In this document: piece after piece, positions 45,718-55,713 of the stretch | Layout of the letters: every line of letters starts with the position of its first letter | Position numbering within the stretch: the first letter of the stretch is position 1 | From: Streptomyces caniferus | Lineage (GTDB): Bacteria; Actinomycetota; Actinomycetes; Streptomycetales; Streptomycetaceae | Assembly: GCF_009811555.1 (NCBI RefSeq) | Contig: NZ_BLIN01000007.1 | Span: forward strand, 124,001 to 188,000 | Direction: 5' to 3' | Length of the DNA: 64,000 nt | Program-made: the position numbers and the translations under genes | The notes under the pieces: model-generated | The model's input: the letters and a program-made list of their open reading frames with translations, nothing else | Database searches by the model: none | What the model was told of the DNA's origin: nothing

Positions 45718-48556
45718 ACTGGTCGAGGATGTCGTCGGCCGCGTCCGGGCCGGGTTCCGGGCGCCCGCCGTCGAGGGCCTGCTCGGTCCAGATGACCTTG
45801 CCGTTCGCGGTGTAACGGGTGCCCCAGCGCTGGGCGAACTGGGCGACGAGGAAGAGGCCGCGGCCGCCCTCGTCCGTGGTGGCCGCCCGGCGCAGATGCG
45901 GGGAGGCGCTGGTGCCGTCGGAGACCTCGCAGATCAGCGCGCGGTCGTACAGCAGCCGGACCCGGATCGGCTGGGCCCCGTAGCGGATGGCGTTGGTGAT
46001 CAGCTCGCTGAGGATCAGCTCGGTGGTGAACGCGAGCACCTCCAGTCCCCAGGACTCCAGCGTGGCCAGGCATGCCGCGCGGATGCGGGCGACGGCAGCG
46101 GGGTCGGAGGGCACCTCCCATTCGGCGACCCGGCCGGGGTCCAGCAACTGGGTACGGGCCACCAACAGGGCGATGTCGTCACTGGGGTGTTCGGGCAGCA
46201 GCGTGTCGAGGACCGCCGTGCAGATCTGCTCCGGAGCCCGGTCCGCCGCGGTGGTCAGTGCCGAACGCAGCAGTTCCAGGCCCCTGCCGAGATCGCGGTC
46301 GTGGCCCTCGATCAGCCCGTCCGTGTACAGCACCAGCCGGGAGCCCTCGCTCAGGGTGAGTTCCGTGGTCTCCACCGGCTCGCTGCCGCCCAGGCCCAGC
46401 GGCGGCGAGACGGGCACCTCGGGGAAGGACACGGTGCCGTCGGGGGCGATCACGGCCGGACCCGGGTGGCCCGCCCGGGCCAGGGTGGCCCGGCCGCCGA
46501 CCGGGTCGTAGATGGCGTACAGGCAGGTCGCGCCGGTGATGCCGGTGCGCCCCATGTGGGTCGGTGCCCCCTCGCCGTCGCCGTCCGTGCCGCCCGGCCA
46601 GGTCCCCTCGCCCTCGCCCTCCGCGCCGGTTCCGGCGTCCGCGGCCCCCGCCTCGTCCGTATCGATATGGGTGACGAGTTCGTCCAGATGGTTGAGCAGT
46701 TCGTCGGGCGGCAGGTCCAGGGCGGAGAAGTTGTGGACCGCGGTGCGCAGCCGGCCCATGGTGGCGGCGGCGTGCAGACCGTGTCCGACGACGTCGCCGA
46801 CCACCAGCGCGACCCGGGCACCGGGCAGCGAGATGACGTCGAACCAGTCGCCGCCGACCCCGGCGTGCGCGGGGAGATAGCGGTGGGCCACCTCCAGCGC
46901 GGACTGTTCGGGCAGGGTCTGCGGCAGCAGACTGCGCTGCAGGGTGACGGCCGTGGTGTGCTCACGGGTGTAGCGGCGGGCGTTGTCGATCGCGACCGCG
47001 GCGCGCGCGGCCAACTCCTCCGCGAAGGCCAGATCCTCCTCCTCGAAGCCGCCGGGGTCCCCGGCCCGCCAGAAGTTGGCCAGCCCCAGCACCACGCCCC
47101 GGGCCTGCAGCGGTACGGCGATCAGCGATCGGATACCGGCGTCCAGCACCCGCTGAGTGCCCTCGGGGTCAGGTCGGCGCCACGCCTCCGACCTGCGCAG
47201 ATCGTCCACCAGGACCGGACGGCCGCTCTCCAGTGCCGTCGCCATCGGCGTGCCCGGCGCAAACCTGAGCACCTCGCCCGTCCGGTAGGTCGCCGCGGCG
47301 TCGGGGATCCCGCTGACCGCCATCCGCCGCAGACCGGTGCCCGCCCCCGCCGCCGGTTCATCGCCCCGCAGCACCGGCTCCAGCAGCTCGACGGTGGCCA
47401 CATCGGCGAACCGGGGGACCGCGACCTCGGCCAGTTCCTCCGCGGTACGCCCCACCTCCAGCGTGGTGCCGATCCGCAGCCCGGCGTCGTAGATCAGCTT
47501 CAGCCGCTCCTGGGCCACACCCGCCCGCCCGGCCAGTACCCGCAGGTCGGTGGTGTCCCGCAGCGTCACCACGGTCCCGGCGGGCCCGCCGTAGGGAGCG
47601 GTCGGCCGCACGTTCACCGCGATCAGCCGGTCGCCCGCCGGCAGCACCGTGTCGGTCGCCTTCCGCCCCGAGGCCAACAGCGCGCTCAGCCGCGGCTCCA
47701 GCCCCAGGTCCGCGAGCGGGCGCCGCTCCGCGTCCGGGGGCAGGGCGAGCAGCCGCCGGGCCTCGTCGTTGGCGAGCAGCAGCCGCCCGTCGCTGCCGAT
47801 GATCAGTACGCCCTCCCGTACGGCGTGCAGCACCGCGTCGTGGTGCTCGTACATCCGCCGCAGCTCGGCGGGCTGCAGCCCGTGCGTCTGCCGCCGCAGC
47901 CGACGGCTCACCCACGCCGTCCCGCCGGTGACCACCAGCAGTCCCGCGGCGGCGGCGCCGAGCACCAGGGGCAGCTGGTGCACCACCCGCTCGCCGGCCT
48001 GCTGGACGCGGATCCCGGCGGACACGAACCCGGCAGCCGAGCCGTTCCGGTCGAGGACCGGGACCGTCGTGTTCACCGCGGGACCGACGGCCGAGGTGAA
48101 GGTGGAGGTGTGGGGCTTGTCGCGGAACGACGGCTGGTAGGCGCCGCCGACGACATGCTTGCCGATCAGACGGGTGTCGGGGTGGGTCCAGCGGATTCCC
48201 GTGGGGCTGAACGCGACGATGTAGTCGACACCGGAGGCCTTGCGCGCCGCCTCCGCCCGGGGCTGCAGCAGCGCGGTGGAGTCGCGGGATTTCATGGCGC
48301 CGAGGGTGCCGGGCGCATGGGCGAAGGCGGCGGCCCCGACCAGGGAACGCTGACGGGCCTCCTGCATGCTCGCGCCCTCCGCCTGGAGGACGAGAGCCAC
48401 GACGGCCGCGACCACCAGCAGCACCGCGAGGGCGAGCTGCAGCACGAACACCTGGCCCGCAACGCTGGGGACCTGCAGCAGCGAGCGGAGGTGTGGTCCC
48501 GGGGAGCGTGATGACGTCGGGGAATCGTCACCTTCTCGCCCGAAAAATTCCGTCAT
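45695..48556 (-). CDS. PAS-GAF-SpoIIE phosphatase-ATPase sensor protein
   Basis: 953 residues. Two helices (about 40-60 and 190-215) flank an extracytoplasmic sensor ([20 protein letters not shown], as in CitA/DcuS-type domains). Then PAS ([20 protein letters not shown]), GAF ([20 protein letters not shown]), SpoIIE/PP2C ([38 protein letters not shown]) and a C-terminal ATPase-fold domain ([14 protein letters not shown]) with [15 protein letters not shown]. It can both dephosphorylate and, by family logic, act as an anti-sigma switch in one protein. Located alone. Confidence 0.92.
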   Translation of the reverse strand: MTEFFGREGDDSPTSSRSPGPHLRSLLQVPSVAGQVFVLQLALAVLLVVAAVVALVLQAEGASMQEARQRSLVGAAAFAHAPGTLGAMKSRDSTALLQPRAEAARKASGVDYIVAFSPTGIRWTHPDTRLIGKHVVGGAYQPSFRDKPHTSTFTSAVGPAVNTTVPVLDRNGSAAGFVSAGIRVQQAGERVVHQLPLVLGAAAAGLLVVTGGTAWVSRRLRRQTHGLQPAELRRMYEHHDAVLHAVREGVLIIGSDGRLLLANDEARRLLALPPDAERRPLADLGLEPRLSALLASGRKATDTVLPAGDRLIAVNVRPTAPYGGPAGTVVTLRDTTDLRVLAGRAGVAQERLKLIYDAGLRIGTTLEVGRTAEELAEVAVPRFADVATVELLEPVLRGDEPAAGAGTGLRRMAVSGIPDAAATYRTGEVLRFAPGTPMATALESGRPVLVDDLRRSEAWRRPDPEGTQRVLDAGIRSLIAVPLQARGVVLGLANFWRAGDPGGFEEEDLAFAEELAARAAVAIDNARRYTREHTTAVTLQRSLLPQTLPEQSALEVAHRYLPAHAGVGGDWFDVISLPGARVALVVGDVVGHGLHAAATMGRLRTAVHNFSALDLPPDELLNHLDELVTHIDTDEAGAADAGTGAEGEGEGTWPGGTDGDGEGAPTHMGRTGITGATCLYAIYDPVGGRATLARAGHPGPAVIAPDGTVSFPEVPVSPPLGLGGSEPVETTELTLSEGSRLVLYTDGLIEGHDRDLGRGLELLRSALTTAADRAPEQICTAVLDTLLPEHPSDDIALLVARTQLLDPGRVAEWEVPSDPAAVARIRAACLATLESWGLEVLAFTTELILSELITNAIRYGAQPIRVRLLYDRALICEVSDGTSASPHLRRAATTDEGGRGLFLVAQFAQRWGTRYTANGKVIWTEQALDGGRPEPGPDAADDILDQWDDVPAL

Positions 48557-48808
48557 GACCCATGTTTAGCATTGTGCTCCGTCCCGGGGCGCTCGGCTGT
48601 GTCGGGCCCGGGTGCCGAGGGGCGGCCCGCCCGCACGCCGACGAGTCATGCCCGGCCGCCTCCTTCGTGCCGCCGGCTCCAGCCGGGCGTACGGGCCCGG
48701 CACCTTCCTCGTCGCTGTCCCTGCCGCCCCGGCACGGCCCTCCGCTGCCGGGTGCCCGGGCCGTATTACCTGCGCCGCCCTCCGACGGCCTGTGAAAGGG
48801 TGAACTGC

Positions 48809-49333
48809 ATGGGGACAACACCGGACGGGCGGCTCATCCCGCCCCCGCAAGCCGACGAACGCGCCATGCTGGAAAGCTGGTTGGACTTTCACCGTGACAC
48901 CCTCGCGCTCAAGTGCGCTGGGCTGGACGACGGTCAGCTCCGCCTGGCCTCGGTGACACCCTCGTCCATGTCGCTACTGGGTCTCGTCCAGCACATGGCC
49001 GTGGTCGAACGCAACTGGTTCCAGCGGGTGTTCGCCGGTCAGGACATGCCGCCGCTGAGCGAGGCGGGGGACGCGGACGGGTTCACGCTCGCACCGGACC
49101 GGGGGGTCGACGAGGTGCTGGCCCTTTGGCGCGCGGAAGTCGCACGGAGCCGCGAGGTGACCGCGGACGCTTCGCTGGACGACACCGGCAAGCTCTCGGG
49201 ACGGGAGGCCGAATACCTCGGCGGGCAGGTCTCGCTGCGCTGGATCCTCGTCCACATGATCGAGGAATACGCCCGCCACAACGGCCATGCGGACCTGCTC
49301 AGGGAGAGCATCGACGGCACCACGGGGGCATGA
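48809..49333 (+). CDS. DinB-like (DUF664) protein
   Basis: 174 residues from ATG 48809 (AAGGG upstream). [40 protein letters not shown] and [25 protein letters not shown] give the three His positions of a DinB four-helix bundle. Likely a mycothiol- or metal-dependent enzyme; substrate unknown. Confidence 0.88.
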   Translation: MGTTPDGRLIPPPQADERAMLESWLDFHRDTLALKCAGLDDGQLRLASVTPSSMSLLGLVQHMAVVERNWFQRVFAGQDMPPLSEAGDADGFTLAPDRGVDEVLALWRAEVARSREVTADASLDDTGKLSGREAEYLGGQVSLRWILVHMIEEYARHNGHADLLRESIDGTTGA

Positions 49334-49739
49334 GACCCGACCGCCTCTCATGACGCCGGTGCCTCTTATCGCGCTTATTGCATATCCTTTGCAGTTACGC
49401 CCCAGGCCGTTCCGGAGGTCCTGCGGGAGTTGGTTCCGCTGGTGTGTGCGCTCTTTCGCCGTCGTCGGTAGTCGCAACCGCCGAAACGGTGGCCGCCGCC
49501 TGTCTGGCCGTCGGTCCCGCCGTACACGAGCGGCGGACCCGCATTTCTGGCTTTGTAGCACGATTCGTCAGTGCGCATTCAACTATTTGCGGTGATCTGT
49601 CATGGCGTGCATCTCGGATCCCCCTCCGGCGGAGGTGCCACGCAAGCTGCTCTAGGTCAACATTGCCGCGCTGCGGCGTTTCCCCCGACTGAACTGTCCA
49701 TCCACAGCAGGGCTGTGGTTGTCGAGGGAGGCAACAGTC
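49334..49739. other. Low-GC intergenic region, no gene recognised
   Basis: About 400 bp with lower GC than the neighbouring genes. Several short frames, none with a ribosome site plus convincing codon bias. It may be decayed DNA at the edge of the accessory segment. Confidence 0.4.
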
Positions 49740-50170
49740 ATGAAGACCAGCAAACTCATGCGGGCGACCGTGGTGACCGGGATGACGCTGGCAGCGATCG
49801 GCTCCATGCCGCTTGCCCACGCCGAAGCCTCCACGGGAACGGCCAAGAAGTCGGTCATGGTGAGCTGCCCCGATGACGGGCCAGCCGCAACTACACCTGC
49901 TCATCGCTGAGCAGCGGTGAGCTGTACCACCGGAAGTACACCAACAACAGAGCGTCCACCTGGTACAAGAAGACCGGCGGCTCCGGCATCACGGCCCGCG
50001 TCGGTTTCAACCGAGCGGGATCGACTTCCTGGAGCGGCTGGTTCAGTCAGTCCAGCGGGACGACCAAGACAGGTAGCTGGAGCGGCGTTTCCTACTGCTC
50101 AAGCACCGTGGGTCTTCTCCAGGTGCGAGGCCAGCAGACGTTCCAGACGCCCCTGGCCGACTGCAGCTGA
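49740..50170 (+). pseudogene. Small secreted protein gene with a frameshift
   Basis: ATG 49740 after GGGAGG starts KTSKLMRATVVTGMTLAAIG...LAHAEA, a Sec signal peptide. The frame stops at 49910. In the next frame, from about 49890, the coding continues as NYTCSSLSSGELYHRK, then STWSGW-like segments rich in Ser, Thr, Gly and Trp and ends ADCS at 50170. One missing base near 49885-49892 joins the two into a secreted protein of about 143 residues with several Cys. Function unknown. Confidence 0.65.
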
Positions 50171-50176
50171 CCGTCT

Positions 50177-50215
50177 GTCCGTGCCCGGCCGCCGCGGGGC
50201 AGGGCGGGCACGGAC
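50177..50215 (+). terminator. Hairpin after the small secreted protein gene
   Basis: Perfect 11-bp stem (GTCCGTGCCCG and its complement), 17-nt loop. Confidence 0.6.
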
Positions 50216-50254
50216 CACCTTCTGTCAGCTCTCCAGGGTTAGGACACTGCGTTC

Positions 50255-51658
50255 GTGTTCTCCGCGATATTCAAAGACCAGACCGGCTTCATCGTCACAG
50301 CGGCGTTAGCCGTCGTACTTGTCGCCGCCCTGTGCTTCTGGCTCGCACACCGGGCCGGCAGACGGCCGTGGTCCCACGCCGCGCTCGGTGCGGCCGTTAC
50401 GGCGGGAGTCGCTCTCACCCTGTTCCTGCCGAGCGGGGCGGCCGCAGCCGAAGCCAGCCGTGTCTGCGTGATCAACCGCAACTACGCTGAGCCGTTCGCC
50501 ACCCAGCAAGGACTGCTCAACCTCTTGCTCTTCGCGCCCATCGGCTTCTTCGGACTGATGGCTCTGCGCACGCTTTTGCCGGTCATCGCGGGCAGCATCC
50601 TGCTCTCCTTGTGCACCGAGCTCCTGCAAACCCTGGTCCCCGGCGTCAGCCGAGGGTGCGACAGCAGCGACTTGCAAATGAACGCCCTGGGCGCTCTCGC
50701 CGGCACCGCAATCGCCTGGGGTGCCTTGCGGCTGGCCAAACGCCCCGCCATCCCGCCCCGCCGCCACGCCCGGGCCACCGCCATCACCTCCGCCACCATC
50801 CTCGTCGCAGCAGGCATTGCCGCAGCCACCTGGATCACCCCAGTCGCCGTCGACGCCACCAGCCTCCAATTCACCGGAGACAAGGAAAAGGCAGCAGCTC
50901 ACCGAGCCATCCGCCAAGCCTTCGGCGACCGCTACAAGATCAGCAACGTACAGCTGCAAGCAGGCGTCGACGACAGTCCCGACACCCTGCTCATCGCCCT
51001 CAACGAGGGCTTCGCCGAGCTCACCTGGCCAGACGGCGCACAACTCAACGTCAGCCTCGAAAGCTCCAGCAAGACCACCCCGTCCAGCTACCCCATCCCA
51101 GGCGTCACCCGAAAGCCCGGCAGCGAGAAGGACGCACTCCCCATCGCACGCCGCTATGCCCAAGAGCACTACCCACGCGAGCTGCGCGGCTCCGAGCCAC
51201 ACGTATACCCCGTAGGGGACCGGGCCGAGCTTGGCTGGATCATCAGCTGGCGGCGGCGCAACAGTGACGGCGTCTTGATGCCCATGCGTCTGGACGTTCA
51301 GGTCAACACCGCCGGCAGGGTTTCTCAACTCCTGGTCCGTACTGAGGAAGACCCTCATGACCTGCCGGCGCTGACCGTCGACAAGAAGACGGCCCAGCGC
51401 ACGGCGCTCAAGGCCCTGCAACAGCCCAAGGGCCACAAAGTGCGCATCGCCGACAGCGAACTGCTGGCCGTCCAGCGCGCCGGAAGATGGCGCGCTCAAT
51501 GGCTGACCGGCTTTGAGACCGACGACAAAAGCGCGGTGCTCGAGCCCGTCTACGTCGATGCGAACACCGGGAAGGTCGACCCCCGCGCGAGCAGGAAAGA
51601 AAAGATCGAAAACCCGCAAGAAGACGGCGACGGCCAAGTCGACACGACGCAGAACTGA
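50255..51658 (+). CDS. VanZ-domain membrane protein with extracytoplasmic C-terminal domain
   Basis: 467 residues, GTG start. Four or five helices in the first 200 residues form a VanZ domain: NLLLFAPIGFFGLMAL, then ELLQTLVPGVSRGCDSSDLQ and MNALGALAGTAIAWG. The remaining 270 residues are soluble and probably outside, PepSY-like in appearance (ALPIARRYAQEHYPREL). VanZ gives low-level teicoplanin resistance in enterococci; the role here is unknown. Codon 18 is TTA (50306-50308), so translation should depend on the bldA tRNA. Codon use is less GC-rich than neighbours. Confidence 0.85.
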   Translation: MFSAIFKDQTGFIVTAALAVVLVAALCFWLAHRAGRRPWSHAALGAAVTAGVALTLFLPSGAAAAEASRVCVINRNYAEPFATQQGLLNLLLFAPIGFFGLMALRTLLPVIAGSILLSLCTELLQTLVPGVSRGCDSSDLQMNALGALAGTAIAWGALRLAKRPAIPPRRHARATAITSATILVAAGIAAATWITPVAVDATSLQFTGDKEKAAAHRAIRQAFGDRYKISNVQLQAGVDDSPDTLLIALNEGFAELTWPDGAQLNVSLESSSKTTPSSYPIPGVTRKPGSEKDALPIARRYAQEHYPRELRGSEPHVYPVGDRAELGWIISWRRRNSDGVLMPMRLDVQVNTAGRVSQLLVRTEEDPHDLPALTVDKKTAQRTALKALQQPKGHKVRIADSELLAVQRAGRWRAQWLTGFETDDKSAVLEPVYVDANTGKVDPRASRKEKIENPQEDGDGQVDTTQN

Positions 51659-51879
51659 GCCACTTCCGCCTCCGAACCAGCCACACCTCTTTCTCCAACA
51701 GCACGCGAAACATTCCGGGGCACACCCTGCCCTCCTGAGGGTCCCGAGGGAACAAGGGACGGCGCAGGCGGTCGCCTTGTCGTCGGTCAAGGGCGGCCCG
51801 GGACGCCGGGACGGTGCGGGCCTTGGACCGGCAGGCTTGGACATGACCGTGCCACCCGTCGGATACCTCGTACGGCGTC

Positions 51880-52527
51880 TCATGCCGGCCGCAGGACGAC
51901 GGCGAACTGCGGGAGCGCGACGAGCAGCAGAACGGTCCCCGTTTCGATCCAGCGGTATTTGGCGCGAATGATCTCGCTGGTCCTGGCCAGAGAGGCCATC
52001 AAGGGGCCGGTCGGATCCTGCCCGACCCGTTCGAAGGCACGACTCAGCCGTGCGTCGGCCAGTTCCGGTGTGATGTGCTCGAAGTAGCCGGGAACGGCCG
52101 GGCCCTGGCGGCGCCCTCCGCGGCGGCGCGGGACGGTGGCGCACACAAAGCAGACGATGGCCAGCAGCGCGGTGATGACGGCGGTCCACCACAGCAGGTG
52201 CACACTCCCGTCGTGGGGGGCCTGTCCGGCCGTGGCGCTCCTGGTCACCGAGATGAAGACGCCGAGGACAGCTCCTGTGAAGGCCAGGAGCACGGCGGCC
52301 TTGGTGTCCGCCCGTGTGAGTTCCACCCCGTTGGCGGCCAAGAAGCGCTCCATCGCCGCCACGGCCTGCGGGGCGGGCCCAGGCGGAGAACCGGCAGTCA
52401 GCTGACGGCGGCGCGCTGTCGCGTGCAGGAGCCGATGGCGAGGGGGCGGAGACGGGCGCGGGAACCTGGAAGCGACGCTCCGCCGAGCTTCCCGTGCCGG
52501 CCTCCGCTCCGCGGCCGCCCCCCTCAC
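51880..52527 (-). CDS. PycTM-like (Pycsar effector-type) membrane protein
   Basis: 215 residues from GTG 52527, whose GTGA overlaps the previous gene's stop; ATG 52353 would give 157 residues. The core begins ELTRADTKAAVLLAFTGAVL at the first helix, the second is WWTAVITALLAIVCFVCATV, and a C-terminal helix follows KYRWIETG. The ADxKAxxLLxFxG pattern, two-helix hairpin, then short amphipathic part with KYRW is how I recognise the Pycsar effector family (DUF5706/PycTM). In Pycsar defence, such effectors disrupt the membrane on sensing a cyclic pyrimidine nucleotide. The 58-residue Arg/Pro-rich N-terminus is not part of that domain. Confidence 0.72.
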   Translation of the reverse strand: MRGAAAERRPAREARRSVASRFPRPSPPPRHRLLHATARRRQLTAGSPPGPAPQAVAAMERFLAANGVELTRADTKAAVLLAFTGAVLGVFISVTRSATAGQAPHDGSVHLLWWTAVITALLAIVCFVCATVPRRRGGRRQGPAVPGYFEHITPELADARLSRAFERVGQDPTGPLMASLARTSEIIRAKYRWIETGTVLLLVALPQFAVVLRPA

Positions 52528-53498
52528 ACCGGCTGCCCGTGTGCCGTGCCTCGCGCCCAGCCATTGGCGTGAGAGCGGACACTTCGCTCCTCCGTCCCCG
52601 GGCGCTGTTGACCGGGCACCTGCCGCCCCAGCGCGACGAGCCGGTCGCGCAACATCTCGGAGAGTTCCTGCCGCTCCTGCTCCGTCAGCTTGCCCAGCAG
52701 GCCGGCCACCTCGTCCTGCCAGTGGGTCTCCCCGCGGATCAGGCTGGAGTGGTTCACGGTCCAGTCGAGCACCTGGCTGACCTGATCCGGGTGCCGGACC
52801 AGCCAGAGCGCCGCGAGTGCCACCGGACCGTCCTGCACGGCCCGGGTGCAGAACGCGTACTCCTCGCGGCTCTTGTCGGTCCAGGAATAGGGCAGGCCGG
52901 CATCACCGGGCTCTCCCAGGCGCAGTTCGCCGTCGTCCTCCCGCGCGGCGATGTCCGTGGCGCGGTAGGCCAGGCCGCAGTCCGGCACTTCGTGCGGCGC
53001 GGAAAGATCCTGCATCATCTCGGGCGCGCCGAGTCCGCTTCGGTCGGTGCCGTACTCCTCCTTGAGGTGCCGTAGCCGCCGGTCGAGGTCCTTGCGCACG
53101 GCGAGCCAGCCGTGCGTGGTGCGTGACCGCACGACCTGGACCGGATCGTGAACCCACCACAGCACTTGTACGTCCACCGACTCGGTCCCGTAGTGAGTCG
53201 GCAGCGCGACGGCCCGTGTTGCCGGATGTTCGTCGAGCCGGACGAGGAACGCGCTGTCGTACCCGCGCAGCCTCGTGCGGAAGGGGCCCACGCCCTTTGC
53301 CGCCCCGACGGTCTCGAAGTCCGCTGATCCGGGCGGCGGGATGTGCCGGTGCCGGGCCCCGGCCAGGTGGTAGTACCCGACCCGGTCCCGCAGCACCAGG
53401 GCGCGGTCCCGCCGGCCCGACCAGCGCTGTCGCAGGATCTCCCGCCAAGGGGCGTGCGAGGCAGGGCTGTAGACGGGCGTGTCACTGTCGGTGTGCAT
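52524..53498 (-). CDS. Uncharacterised protein in the cyclase-ATPase array
   Basis: 324 residues from ATG 53498, overlapping the ATPase gene by 17 bp. No domain is recognised with confidence. The segment VDVQVLWWVHDPVQVVRSRT followed by LDRRLRHLKEEYG has the look of the SPFH/band-7 core, and residues 250-300 (VAGLLGKLTEQERQELSEML) are helical and charged. No signal peptide or helix. Its conserved position between the ATPase and the PycTM-like gene makes it a component of the system, role unknown. Confidence 0.7.
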   Translation of the reverse strand: MHTDSDTPVYSPASHAPWREILRQRWSGRRDRALVLRDRVGYYHLAGARHRHIPPPGSADFETVGAAKGVGPFRTRLRGYDSAFLVRLDEHPATRAVALPTHYGTESVDVQVLWWVHDPVQVVRSRTTHGWLAVRKDLDRRLRHLKEEYGTDRSGLGAPEMMQDLSAPHEVPDCGLAYRATDIAAREDDGELRLGEPGDAGLPYSWTDKSREEYAFCTRAVQDGPVALAALWLVRHPDQVSQVLDWTVNHSSLIRGETHWQDEVAGLLGKLTEQERQELSEMLRDRLVALGRQVPGQQRPGTEERSVRSHANGWARGTAHGQPV

Positions 53499-55713
53499 CA
53501 GGTCCTCCGAGCACGGATGTGGGGCCGGACCGCGGTGGCTCGCCCTTGCGCCAGGCATTCAGTGCGTGGCGTGCGAGGTCGCGTCCGGCGAGTTCGGGTG
53601 TGTCGTCCCGGTCCATGTCGACGAAGAGACGCAGGACACCATGGCGCATCTCCTGAGCCAGTGCGGTGAGCAGTGTCTCCACGGCCGTACGCGGCTGTTC
53701 GTCCCAGGCGGCCATGCGGCACCAGCTGATCAGGGAGTCGCGCGTGGCATCGAACAGGTCGTCGTCGTTGAGCGCCTGGCGGACGAGAGCGACGACCTTT
53801 TCAGCGCATTCGCCTGCGGAGAGCAGCTGTTCCTGGAACCAGGAGGGTTCCCACAGCAGGTGTGGGAAGACCCAGAGCGACAGGTCCGCTTCAGGCCCTT
53901 CGCCATCGGCCCATCCGGCGAGGTGGCGGAAGACCGTCGGCTGGCTTCCCGCTGCGAAGAGTTCGCAGACGGCACGGCGGACGGCCGCGGCGACGACGTA
54001 CTCGTCACCCTCACGTCCCCGGTACGTACGCCGCAGCAGCCGCATCGCCACATTCGGCCGGGAAGCCCCGAACTGCGTCCCGCAGGCATACGCGACCGTG
54101 GAACGGCGCCGCCAATTGGTGCGACTGCTCCACTCGGTGAGGTGGTGCTTGACCTCGCTCGCCAGAATCGGGTCCTCTGCCGCCATACCCAGTGCGTACG
54201 CGGCGATCGTGCGGCTGGTCGCATGCTCGGAGTCGGCCAGCCTGCGGATGTGCAGCAGGGCCCGGCGACCGCCGCCCCAGCCGGCGGCCATGCCCATGAC
54301 CCGGCCCACTGGCTCGGCCAAATCGCGCTGGTTTCCCGGGATGTTGTCCATCCAGTCCGTCAGCAGTCCCGGCAACTGGCCGTATTGCCGCCACACATGG
54401 CGCAGCACGGTTTCCCCCTGCCGGTGCCGGGTGAACCGCACCGGCTCCACCGCGTAGGTGTAGCCGGAGCCCGTCCGGAGCTCCTTGGGCGCACACCGCG
54501 CGCGCACCATCGGCAACAGGTCGTCCAATGACCGCCGGAAGACGAACTGCGGGTTGGGCCGCGGACCGTCCCGGCGAGCTGACGGGACGGGACCGCCGTC
54601 GATGTCACCGCGCTCCGGGAGCACTGCGTCCAGACGCCCGTTCGCCAGGACGAGGAGCCGTTCCGCCTGCTCCCGGACGATCCGGTGGTCCAGCCCCTCG
54701 AAGACACAGGTCGCCAGGAGGAAGGCGAGTCCGTCGGGGTCGTTGCGGAGTTTCTTGATCAGCTCTGGCGCCTCCTCCTCCGCGAGGAAACTCAGACGGT
54801 CACGCAGGCCGGTGATGTCCGGTCCGGTATCGCCCGCTCCGCTCACCGCGGCGACCAGCTCGGCGACCTGCGCCGGAACCAGTTCGGGAGTCAGCAACTC
54901 GTCCAGCAGACCGGACTCCAGCCGCGCAAGCAGCCGGTCACGCTCTGCGGGACTCGGTACGGCGGCCTCGAAACGAGCGTGGAAGACGGCGCGGGGCGAC
55001 GGGGGCTCGCACCGCACAGGGGAGACACGGAGGTCACGCGACAGGCCGCGCACAAGCTCCGGATCGTCGGGCAGCACGATCACCATGCGTGCGCCGGCAT
55101 CGCTCAACAGACGGCGCAGGTTGGCGATCACCGCGGGCCCAAGGGGGTGCTTGGGCAGCAGTCCGTACACGAGATACCCGCGGGCCCCGGCATGGGTGGG
55201 GCGCCAGGAAGACAGATCCACGTCGCTGTCGAGGGCTCGCAGGTCCAAGCTGCCCCCGGTGTGACGGCACAGCAGGTTCAATGCCGCGGTGCGGCGCCCG
55301 GTACCGGGCTCTCCGACGACGAACAGCACACCGGTGTCGAGTTCGGCCAGCGCGGCGGGAAACCAGTCGGGTTCCGCGAATCCCGCCCGGGCGTCCAGGA
55401 TCTCCAGGGCGGAGAGGGGGCCCTCGTGCGCCTCCACCGGCCGACCGCCGGGGCCGGCCGCCCCACCGGTGTTCTCCACGCGCTGATCGCCGTGCACGGA
55501 ACCGGCGTTGATGTTTCCGCCGGGCGCGTAGATGAGATAACGCCGTCCCCTGGACAGCCGGTGGGCCGGGCCGGCGAAGCCATCGTCGAAGTCGTCGGCG
55601 TCCTCGTAGTCGCCATCGGTCTCTTCCACGGGCGTCGCCGGGCCCTGGGGCTCCTCCTGACGGGGCTCACCGTCGGGCTCTGCCGCATCGGGCGAGCGCT
55701 CCTCGGGGTTCAC
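53482..55713 (-). CDS. P-loop ATPase with N-terminal GNINAGSVHG motif and helical C-terminus
   Basis: 743 residues, GTG start coupled to the cyclase-like stop (GTGA). Residues 1-55 are acidic. Residues 65-77 hold GGNINAGSVHGDQ, a motif repeated in the cyclase-like protein. The P-loop is GEPGTGRRTAAL (134-145), where Arg replaces the usual Lys. GARGYLVYGLLP and ARMVIVLPDD fit the Walker B region. From about 380 to 720 the protein is helical, repeat-like (TIAAYALGMAAEDP, STVAYACGTQFGAS). It resembles STAND-type signalling ATPases in plan, but the NTPase family is not certain. Confidence 0.72.
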   Translation of the reverse strand: MNPEERSPDAAEPDGEPRQEEPQGPATPVEETDGDYEDADDFDDGFAGPAHRLSRGRRYLIYAPGGNINAGSVHGDQRVENTGGAAGPGGRPVEAHEGPLSALEILDARAGFAEPDWFPAALAELDTGVLFVVGEPGTGRRTAALNLLCRHTGGSLDLRALDSDVDLSSWRPTHAGARGYLVYGLLPKHPLGPAVIANLRRLLSDAGARMVIVLPDDPELVRGLSRDLRVSPVRCEPPSPRAVFHARFEAAVPSPAERDRLLARLESGLLDELLTPELVPAQVAELVAAVSGAGDTGPDITGLRDRLSFLAEEEAPELIKKLRNDPDGLAFLLATCVFEGLDHRIVREQAERLLVLANGRLDAVLPERGDIDGGPVPSARRDGPRPNPQFVFRRSLDDLLPMVRARCAPKELRTGSGYTYAVEPVRFTRHRQGETVLRHVWRQYGQLPGLLTDWMDNIPGNQRDLAEPVGRVMGMAAGWGGGRRALLHIRRLADSEHATSRTIAAYALGMAAEDPILASEVKHHLTEWSSRTNWRRRSTVAYACGTQFGASRPNVAMRLLRRTYRGREGDEYVVAAAVRRAVCELFAAGSQPTVFRHLAGWADGEGPEADLSLWVFPHLLWEPSWFQEQLLSAGECAEKVVALVRQALNDDDLFDATRDSLISWCRMAAWDEQPRTAVETLLTALAQEMRHGVLRLFVDMDRDDTPELAGRDLARHALNAWRKGEPPRSGPTSVLGGPDAHRQ

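Noticed and set aside
45173..48511. 1112-residue plus-strand open frame
   Set aside because: Antisense of the sensor phosphatase; low-complexity Gln/Gly/Arg.
49425..49560. Possible transposase remnant in the low-GC spacer
   Set aside because: Short frames show no DDE or other transposase motif and no terminal repeats were found.
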